From Streptomyces spectabilis (lineage in GTDB: Bacteria; Actinomycetota; Actinomycetes; Streptomycetales; Streptomycetaceae), in assembly GCF_008704795.1 (NCBI RefSeq), contig NZ_CP023690.1:5590501-5654500 (forward strand): 64,000 bases of DNA. Direction: 5' to 3'. Position numbers and translations under genes: made by a program. Positions 55,419 through 63,775 of this stretch are shown in pieces. Each line of letters starts with the position of its first letter. The stretch's first letter is position 1. Below the pieces are notes generated by a model, which was given only the letters and a program-made list of their open reading frames with translations, had not been told where the DNA came from and ran no database searches.

Positions 55419-56690
55419 GTGACCAATTCCAGCGGTGGTGTGCCATGCACGCCCGACCGTGAAGTGCCCGGACTGATCGTTAAGTTCGGTGACTATCCAC
55501 TGCACCACGGCGGTGTCGGGGCGATCCGGAGTCTCGGCCGCATCGGGGTGCCGATGTACGCGATCACGGAGGACCGGCACACGCCCGCCGCCGTGTCCCG
55601 TTATCTCACCGGAGCCTTTCCGTGGCGCACCACCGGAGCGGAGGACCCGGGATATCTGATCGACGGACTGCTGCGGATAGGGCGGCGCATCGGCAGGCCG
55701 ACGGTGCTCATCCCGACCGACGAGGAAGCGGCCGTTCTCATCGCCGAGCACCAGCGCGAGCTGAGCGAAACGGACTTCGGGGGCTTCCTGTTCCCACGCG
55801 TCGACGCCGCCCTGCCGCGCCGCCTCGCCAGCAAGGAGGGGCTGCACGAGCTGTGCGTGGAGCACGGCCTCAGCTCGCCCGCATCGGCGTGCCCGCAGAG
55901 CCAGGACGACATCGAGAAGTTCGCGGCGACGGCGGCCTTCCCGGTGGTGGCGAAGAACCGCGAGGCGTTCCAGCGCCGCGAGCAGCCCGCGGTGGCCGGC
56001 ACCACCCGCATCGACTCCGCCCACGGCCTGCGCGAGCTGGCCCGGGACTGGGGCGAGCGGCCCGGGGTGATCCTCCAGGAGTATCTGCCGCGCGAGCAGG
56101 CCGAGGACTGGGTGGTGCACGCCTACTTCGACGAGAATTCCGCGCCCCTCGCGCTGTTCACCGGGGTGAAGGTCCGTTCCTGGCCGCCGCACGCGGGCAT
56201 GACGGCCCGCGCCTACGTCGTCGACAATCCGGAACTCGCCGACCTCGCCGCGCGTTTCATCAAAGAGATCGGCTTCACCGGCATCATCGACCTGGACCTC
56301 CGCTTCGACCGCCGCGACGGTCAGTACAAACTGCTCGACTTCAACCCGCGCATGGGCGCCCAGTTCCGTCTCTTCGAGAGCGAGACGGGCATCGACGTCG
56401 TCCGGGCCATGCATCTGCATCTGACGGGGCGCGAGGTCCCGGAGGGCGACCAGCGCGCAGGCCACCGCTATGTGGTGGAGAACATCGACCTGCCCGCCCT
56501 CATCGCCTACCGCCGCAGCGGATACCTCACGCCCCACGCCCCCGCCCGGGCCAGCGGCACGGAGTTCGCCTGGCTCGCCGCCGACGACATGAAGCCGTTC
56601 TTCACGATGCTGGCGCGCTTCATCCGACCGGGTGCGATCCATCTGTATCAGCTGTGGCGGACCAGCCGACGGGGAAGCACGGGGAAATAG
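55419..56690 (+). CDS. ATP-grasp domain protein (carboxylate-amine ligase-like)
   Basis: 423 residues. An N-terminal Rossmann-like part opens with VKFGDYPLHHGGVGAIRSLGRIGVPMYAI and SRYLTGAFPW, typical of D-aspartate-ligase-like and biotin-carboxylase-like ATP-grasp proteins. The ATP-grasp core has 'FPVVAKNREAF', 'VILQEYLPREQAEDWVVHAYFD' and 'IDLDLRFDRRDGQYKLLDFNPRMGAQFRLF', whose Asp/Asn bind Mg-ATP. It joins a carboxylate to an amine or thiol; the substrate is unknown. GTG 55419 is used; GTG 55380 with a better G-rich ribosome site is the alternative. It is followed by a flavoprotein gene and a G-run array. Confidence 0.8.
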   Translation: MTNSSGGVPCTPDREVPGLIVKFGDYPLHHGGVGAIRSLGRIGVPMYAITEDRHTPAAVSRYLTGAFPWRTTGAEDPGYLIDGLLRIGRRIGRPTVLIPTDEEAAVLIAEHQRELSETDFGGFLFPRVDAALPRRLASKEGLHELCVEHGLSSPASACPQSQDDIEKFAATAAFPVVAKNREAFQRREQPAVAGTTRIDSAHGLRELARDWGERPGVILQEYLPREQAEDWVVHAYFDENSAPLALFTGVKVRSWPPHAGMTARAYVVDNPELADLAARFIKEIGFTGIIDLDLRFDRRDGQYKLLDFNPRMGAQFRLFESETGIDVVRAMHLHLTGREVPEGDQRAGHRYVVENIDLPALIAYRRSGYLTPHAPARASGTEFAWLAADDMKPFFTMLARFIRPGAIHLYQLWRTSRRGSTGK

Positions 56691-56736
56691 GGGGACCACG
56701 GGGGAAACGGGGGCAGCACGGGGGCGAATACGGGGG
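56671..56736 (+). repeat. Seven G4/G5 runs with ~10-bp period, G-quadruplex candidate
   Basis: G-runs of four or five begin at 56671, 56681, 56690, 56700, 56709, 56720 and 56732, separated by short A/C-containing spacers. The array crosses the ATP-grasp stop codon (TAG 56688-56690) and enters the gap before the flavoprotein gene. Confidence 0.9.
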
Positions 56737-56812
56737 CAAAAGGAACATCCACGAGGTAAGACCGTGTGCCGTGCAATGGCACGGTGCATGCGATGTCCTG
56801 GGGAGGGACTTC

Positions 56813-58015
56813 GTGAAGCAACCAGTAGCAGTCATCGGGGCGGGCCCCTACGGCCTGTCCACCGCAGCCCACCTCCGCGCCCGCGGCATACCGGTCCGCG
56901 TCTTCGGCGACCCCATGGTCAGCTGGCGCTCCCACATGCCCGCGGGCATGCTCCTGAAGTCGACCCCGGCCGCGTCGACCATCGACGCCCCGCAGCCGGG
57001 CCACACCCTCGCCGACTACTGCGCGGACGCGGGCATCCCGCGCCTGCTCACGGACGAGGACATCATCCCGGTCGAAACGTTCTCCCAGTACGGACAGTGG
57101 TTCCAGGAGAAGCTCGTGCCCGGCGTCGAGCGGGTGCGGGTGGTGTCCGTCGAGCGCGGCGAGCGGAGCGGCTTCGAGCTCAAGCTCGACTCGGGGGAGC
57201 AGTTCACGGCCCCCGCGGTCGTCGTCGCCAGCGGTCTGACGGGCCTCGCGCAGCTCCCGCCCGCCCTCGCCGCCGCCGTGCCCGACGGCCCCTCGCCCGC
57301 GGGCCCCCTCTCGCACAGCGCCCAGCACCACGACCTGTCGCGGTACGCGGACACCGACCTGCTCGTCGTCGGCGCGGGCCAGTCCGCCCTGGAGACGGCC
57401 GTGCTCGCCGCCGAGGCGGGCGCCCGGGTCCGGCTCGTGGCCCGCGGCAGGGGCGCCATCGGCTTCGGCGCGCCCCCGTGGCAGCAGCCCAGGCTGCGCC
57501 CGGAGTCGCCCTTCGGCCGCGCCTGGACGCTGTACGCGCTGAGCTACCACGCCGATCAGTACCGCCATCTCCCGCCCGGGACCCGGCACTTCCTCACCCG
57601 CCGCGTGCTCGGCCCGCTCGGCGCCTGGTGGCTGCGCGAGCGCTTCCAGGACCAGGTCGACGCGCGCGAGATGCGGCGCGTGGTGCGGGCCGAGACCCAC
57701 GACGGCCGGCCCGTCCTGACGGTGGAGTCGCTCGGCGGCCGCACCCGGGAGCTCACCGCCGACCACGTCATCGCCGCCACGGGCTACCGCGTCGACCTCG
57801 CCGCCCTGAGCTTCCTCGGGCACGGGTTGCGTGCCCGCATGGCCGTTAGCCGCGGTACGCCCCGGCTCGGCGACGGCTATGCCTCCTCGGTCCCGGGGCT
57901 CTACTTCACGGGCATGCTGGCCGGGTCGTCGTACGGGCCGGTGATGCGGTTCGTGTGCGGCACGGAGTACGCGTCGCCGCGTTTGGCTCGGCATCTGGCG
58001 GCGGCTTACGGCTGA
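56813..58015 (+). CDS. FAD-dependent NAD(P)-binding oxidoreductase (monooxygenase-like)
   Basis: 400 residues. Two dinucleotide-binding motifs, VAVIGAGPYGLSTAAHL (about 5-21) for FAD and LLVVGAGQSALETAVLAA (about 183-200) for NADPH, have a 'VVVASG' and a final 'VIAATGY' block as in FMO/N-hydroxylating monooxygenases. 'MLLKSTPAASTIDAP' resembles the substrate-side loop. GTG 56813 has GGGAGGGA upstream. It lies 122 bases after the ATP-grasp gene and is probably co-transcribed. Together they could modify a small molecule. Confidence 0.82.
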   Translation: MKQPVAVIGAGPYGLSTAAHLRARGIPVRVFGDPMVSWRSHMPAGMLLKSTPAASTIDAPQPGHTLADYCADAGIPRLLTDEDIIPVETFSQYGQWFQEKLVPGVERVRVVSVERGERSGFELKLDSGEQFTAPAVVVASGLTGLAQLPPALAAAVPDGPSPAGPLSHSAQHHDLSRYADTDLLVVGAGQSALETAVLAAEAGARVRLVARGRGAIGFGAPPWQQPRLRPESPFGRAWTLYALSYHADQYRHLPPGTRHFLTRRVLGPLGAWWLRERFQDQVDAREMRRVVRAETHDGRPVLTVESLGGRTRELTADHVIAATGYRVDLAALSFLGHGLRARMAVSRGTPRLGDGYASSVPGLYFTGMLAGSSYGPVMRFVCGTEYASPRLARHLAAAYG

Positions 58016-58059
58016 GCGCCGGGCCGGGCATCGCGGTGCCGCCGGTGTCGTCTGCGGGT

Positions 58060-58104
58060 TCGTTGTGGCTGGTCGCGCAGTTCCCCGCGCCCCTTAAGGG
58101 GCGC
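58060..58104. repeat. Dispersed palindromic repeat, copy 2
   Basis: GCGCCCCTTAAGGGGCGC (58087-58104) is a perfect 18-base palindrome. Read on the minus strand it is followed by GGGGAACTGCGCGACCAGCC, the same order as copy 1 at 27189. It lies between convergent genes and contains the TAA stop of the small secreted protein gene. Confidence 0.85.
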
Positions 58105-58333
58105 TGTCGCCGGGAACCACCGGCATCGGGGCGGGGTCGGCGGCGCGCATGCGCTCCGGGGTCCAGTAGTCCCCGGCCGGGGCCGGATCGTGCTTGACGT
58201 GCTCGCTGCTCACGGTGTCCGACTCTGCCGCCGTCCCGTCCGCGGCCGACGCCTGCCAGGCGAGGCCCGCGGTGAGGAGCGCGAGGGCGGTCGCGGTGGC
58301 GAGGGCGAGCTTGCGGTTCTGCGGGAGGGCCAT
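58094..58333 (-). CDS. Short secreted protein, possibly a truncated protease or other prepro region
   Basis: 79 residues. A Sec signal peptide (MALPQNRKLALATATALALL..., cleavage near ASA, about residue 30) is followed by about 48 polar residues containing DYWTPERMRAADP. From memory, a YWTxERMRxAxP segment occurs in the pro-region of several streptomycete secreted trypsin-like proteins, but nothing follows it here. The stop codon TAA falls inside the palindrome of a dispersed repeat. I suspect a remnant cut off by that repeat, though a genuine small protein cannot be excluded. ATG 58333 has AAGGAACG upstream. Confidence 0.55.
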   Translation of the reverse strand: MALPQNRKLALATATALALLTAGLAWQASAADGTAAESDTVSSEHVKHDPAPAGDYWTPERMRAADPAPMPVVPGDSAP

Positions 58334-58793
58334 GTCGTTCCTTGTCTCGGTGTTCGGTGTCTCGGTGTTCGGTCCTGGCGTTTCGATACTCCTGTGACGT
58401 CGCCGGGCGCCCGGAGGTTCCGTCACCTGCGAAGGCTCGGGCGGAGCGGGCGCGGTCCGCGGCCAAGGCGCCGCGTTCACAAGCGAGTTCGGCAAGCGGG
58501 CTCGCGGGGGTGCGCGCGGGCTTCCGGTGGCGGCACGGGGCGCCCGGGACGGACGGCGGGCCGCGGGGCGAACCGGCGCCCGCGTCGCCGCGGCCGCCGC
58601 ACGGCCCGCCTCGTTCCGGTGAACCAGGAGCGAGCGGTCACGCCCGGCGCGTCCCTGCGCCCCCGGCGCGTACAAGCAGGGGACGTTGCCCGCGCGACCA
58701 GGTGTATGCCGGGAGTGCGCCGGGCGCACCCAAAGCGTCACAGGTCCTGTCACACGGCTTACCGGCCGGGCTCAGATCCGTATTCTTCGGATC
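58334..58793. other. 460-bp intergenic region
   Basis: No gene I can support. It begins with an exact 15-base tandem duplication, TGTCTCGGTGTTCGG (58343-58357 and 58358-58372), in the 5' leader of the small secreted protein gene. Near the right end lies TATTCT (58781-58786), a candidate -10 for the phosphatase gene. The middle is G+C-rich DNA where open frames look like chance. Confidence 0.5.
58781..58793 (+). promoter_or_regulatory. Possible leaderless -10 element of the phosphatase gene
   Basis: TATTCT ends seven bases before the ATG and no ribosome site is present. The same hexamer and spacing precede the TmrB-like gene. Confidence 0.42.
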
Positions 58794-59639
58794 ATGGCCG
58801 CTCCCCTCGCATATTCCCTCATCGCTACTGACCTGGACGGAACGCTGCTGCGCGGCGACGACACGGTCTCCGACCGCTCCCGCCGGGCGCTGGCCGCCGC
58901 GTGCGAGGGCGGAGCGCGGCACCTCGTCGTCACCGGACGCCCCGCGCCCCGCGTGCGCCCGCTCTTCGACGACCTCGGGTACGGCGGACTCGCCGTGTGC
59001 GGACAGGGCGCGCAGCTGTACGACGCCGGGGCTGACCGCATGGTGTGGTCGGTGACCCTGGACCGGGAGCTGGCCGAGGTGGCGCTCGGCAAGATCGAGG
59101 CGGAGGTCGGCCAGGTCTTCGCGGCGGTCGACCAGGACGGGGCCGAGGGTCTGACCCTGATCGAGCCCGGGTACGAGATGCCGCACCCGACCCTGCCCGC
59201 GATGCGGGTCCCCGGCCGTGCGGTGCTGTGGGAGGAGCCGATCAGCAAGGTGCTCCTGCGGCACCCCACGCTGGCGGACGACGAGTTGGCGGCGGTCGCC
59301 CGGGGAGTCGTCGGGTCGCTCGCCACGGTGACGATGTCCGGGCCCGGCACGGTGGAGCTCCAGCCCTGCGGGGTCACCAAGGCGACGGGCCTCGCCCTCG
59401 CGGCGGAGCGGCTCGGGCTGCGGGCGGCCGACACGGTCGCCTTCGGTGACATGCCGAACGACATCCCCATGTTCGCCTGGGCGGCGCACGGCGTTGCGAT
59501 GGCCAACGCCCACCACGAACTCAAGGCGGTGGCGGACGAATTGACGCTGTCCAACGAGGAGGACGGGATCGCCGTCGTCCTGGAGCGGATGCTGGGCGCC
59601 GATGGCCGGAAAGCGGTGGGTGGCGCGCGGCGCACGTGA
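58794..59639 (+). CDS. HAD-superfamily Cof-type phosphatase
   Basis: 281 residues. Motif I DLDGT with nucleophile Asp13 and Asp15, motif II VTGRP, Lys motif GVTKATGLALAAERLG and motif IV FGDMPNDIPMF are all in order. A C2B cap lies between. The enzyme would remove phosphate from sugar phosphates or flavin precursors. ATG 58794 fixes the usual Cof length. Confidence 0.92.
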   Translation: MAAPLAYSLIATDLDGTLLRGDDTVSDRSRRALAAACEGGARHLVVTGRPAPRVRPLFDDLGYGGLAVCGQGAQLYDAGADRMVWSVTLDRELAEVALGKIEAEVGQVFAAVDQDGAEGLTLIEPGYEMPHPTLPAMRVPGRAVLWEEPISKVLLRHPTLADDELAAVARGVVGSLATVTMSGPGTVELQPCGVTKATGLALAAERLGLRAADTVAFGDMPNDIPMFAWAAHGVAMANAHHELKAVADELTLSNEEDGIAVVLERMLGADGRKAVGGARRT

Positions 59640-59968
59640 GGGTACCCGGAAGGGTGCTGTGCGGCCGTCGGCCCGCTCGGCGCGGTCCGGTGGCGCGGCC
59701 TGGGACGGGCCGTGTCACCGGGGTGTGGCGACGGCCGTACGGAGGGCGATCGGCATGTGGGGCGCTTCGCCCGCCAGGTGGTAAATCGGTCATTTCCTGT
59801 CTATCGGGCAGGCTGGCCCCCTCTGGTCGGGCAGGCGCTGGCTGTGATCGAAAGGCGACCGGATACGCTGACTTGAGTGATGGCAGCGACACATCGACAA
59901 ACCGTGTCATCGACGAATGATCGACCGAGTGATCGACTTGTGATCGTCAGCAGACAGGAGAACCCCTC
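59640..59968. promoter_or_regulatory. Region upstream of the polyprenyl diphosphate synthase gene
   Basis: 329 bases with no credible gene. Near the right end four degenerate 11-12 base units of the type TGATCGACCGAG (59907-59950) sit just before the ribosome site. TACGCT at 59864-59869 could be a -10 box, but no good -35 was found. Confidence 0.45.
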
Positions 59969-60979
59969 GTGACCGTCGTCGGGCCCTTCGGGCTGAGCGT
60001 GCGGGACCAGGCTCTCGAAGCCGATGTCCAGGCTGGATTGACGGCTGTCGAGGAGGGCCTGCTCGAGGCCACCAAGAGCGAAGTGCCCTTCATCACCGAG
60101 GCGGCGCAGCACCTCGTGCGCGCGGGGGGCAAACGTTTTCGGCCACTCCTGGTGATGCTGGCGGCCCAGTTCGGAGACCCGTACGCGCCCGGCATCGTGC
60201 CCTCCGCCGTGGTCGTGGAGCTGACGCACCTCGCGACGCTCTACCACGACGACGTGATGGACGAGGCCGAGGTCCGCCGTGGCGTGCCCAGCGCCAACCA
60301 GCGCTGGGGCAACTCCGTGGCGGTCCTGACCGGCGACTTCCTGTTCGCGCGCGCCTCGCACATCCTGGCCGACCTCGGCCCCGAGGCCGTCCGCATCCAG
60401 GCGGAGGCCTTCGAACGGCTCGTCACCGGGCAGATCCTGGAGACGGCGGGGCCGCGCGACGGGCGCGATCCGGTCGAGCACTATCTGGACGTCATCGGCG
60501 GCAAGACCGGCTCGCTGATCGCCGTGGCGGGCCGCTTCGGCGCGATGATGTCCGGGGCCGACGAGACGGTCGTGGACGTCCTGACGCAGTACGGGGAGCG
60601 GCTCGGGGTCGCCTTCCAGCTCGCGGACGACGTGCTCGACATCGCCTCCGACTCCACCGAGTCCGGCAAGACGCCCGGCACGGACCTGCGCGAGGGCATT
60701 CCCACGCTGCCGGTCCTCCGGCTGCGGGAGCGGGTGGAGCGGCTGGGGCTCGCGGAGGACATCGCCCTGAGCGAGCTGCTCGACTCCGACCTGACGGATG
60801 ACGCCCGGCACGCCGAGGCGCTCTCGCTGCTGCGGGCCCATCCCGCGCTCGAGCAGGCCCGGCGGGACACCGTGCGGTACGCGCAGGAGGCGCGGGCCAC
60901 GCTGGCCCCGCTGCCGGAGGGCGATGCCAAGGCCGCCCTCGTCGAGCTCTGTGACCTGGTGGTGCACCGGGCGGGGTGA
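59969..60979 (+). CDS. Long-chain polyprenyl diphosphate synthase
   Basis: 336 residues. It has a first Asp-rich motif DDVMD at 94-98 within LATLYHDDVMDEAEVRRG, a second motif DDVLD at about 220-224, and the GGKRFRP isopentenyl-diphosphate site (about 53-59). Small residues before the first motif favour a long product. It condenses isopentenyl diphosphate units, very likely for the menaquinone side chain. GTG 59969 follows CAGGAGAA. Confidence 0.92.
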   Translation: MTVVGPFGLSVRDQALEADVQAGLTAVEEGLLEATKSEVPFITEAAQHLVRAGGKRFRPLLVMLAAQFGDPYAPGIVPSAVVVELTHLATLYHDDVMDEAEVRRGVPSANQRWGNSVAVLTGDFLFARASHILADLGPEAVRIQAEAFERLVTGQILETAGPRDGRDPVEHYLDVIGGKTGSLIAVAGRFGAMMSGADETVVDVLTQYGERLGVAFQLADDVLDIASDSTESGKTPGTDLREGIPTLPVLRLRERVERLGLAEDIALSELLDSDLTDDARHAEALSLLRAHPALEQARRDTVRYAQEARATLAPLPEGDAKAALVELCDLVVHRAG

Positions 60980-61024
60980 TCCCCGGGCCTTCCGCCCCTG
61001 TGGCGCGTGTCACACCAATTGGCT

Positions 61025-61047
61025 GAGCCTGGATTGAGTCCAGGCTC
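61025..61047 (+). terminator. Stem-loop after the prenyl synthase gene
   Basis: A perfect nine-base stem, GAGCCTGGA/TCCAGGCTC, with loop TTGAG, lies 46 bases after the stop. Confidence 0.75.
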
Positions 61048-61119
61048 GGATCCGTTCCGTATTCATGCCCGGAAGCCGACGCAGGGGGCGTTGGCCACGG
61101 AACGGGGAGATGTCACGTC

Positions 61120-62070
61120 ATGGGCGCTGTCACCACATCTGCGAAGAACCGTCGTCGGGCGCTGCTCGCCTCCGGGGTCACGGTGGCCACCGTCGGCGCC
61201 CTGGCCGCGGCCGTGCTTCCGGCGACGGCCGCGACCGTGACCGCGGCGACCGGGGACGTCACCAGCACCGGTGCCGCTGTCCTCGTGGCGAGCCTGAACG
61301 GCGCCAACGAGGTGCCCGTGTCCGGCGGCCCCGCCGTCGGCGACAAGGACGGCGCCGCGCTCCAGTTCGTCCGGATCAAGGGCGACAGGGTCACCGTCAC
61401 CGCCACGTGGCGCGGTACGGCCAGGCCCACCGCCCTCCACATCCACCAGGGTGGGAAGGGAACGAACGGCGGCGTCAAGGTCGACTTCACCGGGCTCCTG
61501 GCCGACGCCGAGCGCCGGCGGGTCACCGGCACGGTCACGGTGCGCGACGCGGCCCTGCTCAAGCGCCTGAAGACGAAGCCGACCGCCTTCTACGCCAACC
61601 TGCACACCGCCCAGTTCCCCGGTGGAGCCGTCCGGGGCCAGCTCCACCGGGTCACCGCCGGTGCCGCCCGCGGCTTCCAGGCCTCGGTCGTCAAGGGCGA
61701 GCAGATCTACCAGTGCGCCAAGGGCCCGGACGGGAGGTTCGCCTTCGCCCAGCGCGACGTGCGCGCGACGCTCGCCGGCCGCATCGCGCACGACTTCGTC
61801 GCCCCGAACTCCGGTACGCCGCGCTGGCGCGCCCCGGACCGCAGCGCCGTCACCGGCAAGCTGATCTCCAAGACGCCGAACGGCGCGCGGAACATCCCCG
61901 AACTGGACCTCAAGGCCAAGCAGGCGGGGCGGCACAGCGGCCTCTTCGCGAGGACCGTCGAGATCCTGCGCCTGAACACGGTGGGCGGCGTCCAGCCCGC
62001 GGGCGCGTGCAGGCCGGGCGCGATCGTCTCCGTGCCGTACGGGGCGGACTACGTGTTCGTCCAGCGCTGA
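61120..62070 (+). CDS. Secreted CHRD-DUF3455 protein
   Basis: 316 residues with a signal peptide (cleavage near ATA, about residue 37). Residues about 53-175 form a CHRD domain (SLNGANEVP, ALHIHQGGKGTNGGVKVDF, FYANLHTAQFPGGAVRGQL). Residues about 185-315 resemble DUF3455 (GEQIYQCAKG...HDFVAPNSGTPRWRAPDRSAVTGK...RLNTVGG...SVPYGADYVF). CHRD domains occur in extracellular proteins and may bind metal through His. The function is unknown. ATG 61120 has GGGGAG upstream. Confidence 0.85.
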   Translation: MGAVTTSAKNRRRALLASGVTVATVGALAAAVLPATAATVTAATGDVTSTGAAVLVASLNGANEVPVSGGPAVGDKDGAALQFVRIKGDRVTVTATWRGTARPTALHIHQGGKGTNGGVKVDFTGLLADAERRRVTGTVTVRDAALLKRLKTKPTAFYANLHTAQFPGGAVRGQLHRVTAGAARGFQASVVKGEQIYQCAKGPDGRFAFAQRDVRATLAGRIAHDFVAPNSGTPRWRAPDRSAVTGKLISKTPNGARNIPELDLKAKQAGRHSGLFARTVEILRLNTVGGVQPAGACRPGAIVSVPYGADYVFVQR

Positions 62071-62125
62071 CCCCTTGAACCACAGCGCTGGCTCCTTGGA
62101 TCCGCAGCGCTGACCCCTTGAACCA
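62062..62125. repeat. 21-22 bp tandem repeat across a stop codon
   Basis: Three units starting CAGCGCTG at 62062, 62083 and 62105. Units one and three are identical over 21 bases; unit two has diverged. The CHRD-gene stop TGA (62068-62070) lies in unit one. Confidence 0.9.
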
Positions 62126-62132
62126 CTGTGCG

Positions 62133-62170
62133 GACGACCGGCCCGGCAGACCCCCGGCGGGCCGGTCGTC
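62133..62170 (+). terminator. First stem-loop after the CHRD gene
   Basis: A perfect 13-bp stem (62133-62145 with 62158-62170) and 12-base loop. Confidence 0.75.
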
Positions 62171-62177
62171 ACCTCCA

Positions 62178-62223
62178 GGGCGGCGCTTCCCCTTACGGGA
62201 CGGGGGAGGCGCCGCCCGTTTTT
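62178..62223 (+). terminator. Intrinsic terminator with T-tract
   Basis: A 15-bp stem with one wobble (62178-62192 with 62203-62217) is followed by GTTTTT. This is the only classical intrinsic terminator with T-tract noted in the window. Confidence 0.88.
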
Positions 62224-62418
62224 GTCATCCCGTAGCAGTACGCGGAGTTGCTCCCGGGGTCTGACGCTTCCCGCTGGCCGATTTGGTCGGATGGAGACAG
62301 TCGAAAGGCGAACACTGACCACCACTCCTGACCAATTCGGGTGAGAATGGCGGCGCGGGGTGGACGAGCGCGTGTACGAAACGGAAAGCCGCCGCCGACC
62401 ACGGAGGTAAGGCACACA

Positions 62419-63630
62419 ATGGCACCGTACGAACCGGAGCAGGGCACGACCGACGCCGAGGAGCTGAGCGCGGGCCGCCGCAAGGCGGCGCGCTACCTCG
62501 TCCCGGTCGCGGTGGCGGGGGTGGCGGCCGCGACCATCGGGCTGGTCCCGGCGCTCGCGTCGGGCGGCGACCCGGACCTGCCGAAGCTGACCGCGCAGGA
62601 ACTCATCGAGAAGATCGCCGCGTCGGACACCGAGCAGCTGTCCGGCACCGTGAAGATCAACACGGATCTGGGCCTGCCGTCGTTCGGCGGCGGCGGGGCC
62701 TTCGCGCCGGGCGGCGCGGGCGGCGGCGGGGACGAGGACGGCGAGGGCTCGGCCGCCGACCCGGCGGCCAAGCTGATGGAGCTGGCGTCCGGCTCGCACA
62801 CGCTGCGCGTCGCGGCGGACGGCCCCGACAAGCAGAAGCTCTCCGTCCTGGACGACGCCGCCGAGTACAGCGTGATCCACAACGGCGACGACGTATGGGC
62901 GTACGACAGCGCGTCGAACGAGGCGTACCACGCGAAGGACACCGGCAGGGCGGGCGACGGGTCCGGCGCGAAGGGCGACCTGCCGAAGGACGTCCCGACG
63001 ACGCCCAAGGAGTTCGCGCGGGAGGCCCTGAAGGCGGCCGACAAGACGACGTCGGTGAAGGTCGACGGCAGCGCGAAGGTCGCGGGCCGTGACGCGTACC
63101 GCCTGGTGCTCAAGCCGAAGGACGCCGGCACCACGGTCGGCCAGATCACCATCGCGGTCGACGCGAAGACGGGTACGCCGCTGAAGTTCACGCTCACCCC
63201 GGCGAGCGGCGGCGCGGCGGTCGTCGACGTCGGCTTCACGAAGGTCGACTTCGCCAAGCCGTCCGCGTCCACCTTCGACTTCAAGCCCGCCAAGGGCACG
63301 AAGGTCACCGAGGAGGACGGCAAGGCGGGCAAGCGCGGGGCAGGCGACTTCAAGGGCGCGGAGCCCGAGGTCAACGTCATCGGCGAGGGCTGGACGTCCG
63401 TCGCCGAGCTGAAGCTGCCCGGCGGCCAGGGCCTGCCCACGTCCGGCTCCGCCGACGTCCCGGCGGACGCCCAGCGGTTCCTCGACTCGCTCGGCGACAA
63501 GGTCAGCGGCGACTTCGGCTCGGGCACGGTCTTCAAGACCCGCCTGATCAACGCCCTGATCACGGACGACGGCAAGGTGTACGTGGGCGCGGTGACGAAG
63601 GACGCCCTGGTGAAGGCGGCCAACCGCTGA
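62419..63630 (+). CDS. LolA-like extracytoplasmic protein
   Basis: 403 residues. A polar 25-residue N-terminus precedes one membrane helix (about 27-50), and the rest is extracytoplasmic. '[31 protein letters not shown]' and later strands ('[13 protein letters not shown]...[17 protein letters not shown]') form the half-barrel of LolA/DUF2092-type proteins that bind lipids or lipoproteins. A Gly/Asp-rich loop lies at about 95-113. ATG 62419 has TAAGG upstream. It precedes an ABC-transporter gene across a terminator, so a lipid-export link is possible but unproven. Confidence 0.8.
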   Translation: MAPYEPEQGTTDAEELSAGRRKAARYLVPVAVAGVAAATIGLVPALASGGDPDLPKLTAQELIEKIAASDTEQLSGTVKINTDLGLPSFGGGGAFAPGGAGGGGDEDGEGSAADPAAKLMELASGSHTLRVAADGPDKQKLSVLDDAAEYSVIHNGDDVWAYDSASNEAYHAKDTGRAGDGSGAKGDLPKDVPTTPKEFAREALKAADKTTSVKVDGSAKVAGRDAYRLVLKPKDAGTTVGQITIAVDAKTGTPLKFTLTPASGGAAVVDVGFTKVDFAKPSASTFDFKPAKGTKVTEEDGKAGKRGAGDFKGAEPEVNVIGEGWTSVAELKLPGGQGLPTSGSADVPADAQRFLDSLGDKVSGDFGSGTVFKTRLINALITDDGKVYVGAVTKDALVKAANR

Positions 63631-63655
63631 GCGTGGACCTGTGACGGACGACCGG

Positions 63656-63692
63656 GCGGCGGACCGGGGGGCGACACCCCCCGGTCCGCCGC
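63656..63692 (+). terminator. Stem-loop terminator
   Basis: A 16-bp perfect stem (arms 63656-63671 and 63677-63692) with a five-base loop lies between the LolA-like and ABC genes. Confidence 0.85.
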
Positions 63693-63775
63693 GGCGGTGC
63701 CCGGCCCCTGACCGCACCGGCGGCGCCGGGACCAGCACGACCACCGGCCGTCGGCCGGACGACAGGAGGAGACGG

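Larger units (their letters stand above)
62071..62418. other. 348-bp intergenic region with two terminators
   Basis: The region holds the tandem repeat, two consecutive hairpins (62133-62170 and 62178-62217), and a G+C-poorer stretch before the LolA-like gene. No gene was recognised. Confidence 0.6.

Noticed and set aside
58342..59055. A plus-strand frame across the gap and the phosphatase 5' end
   Set aside because: It is Arg/Ser/Pro-rich, starts within a tandem repeat, and overlaps a well-supported gene in another frame.
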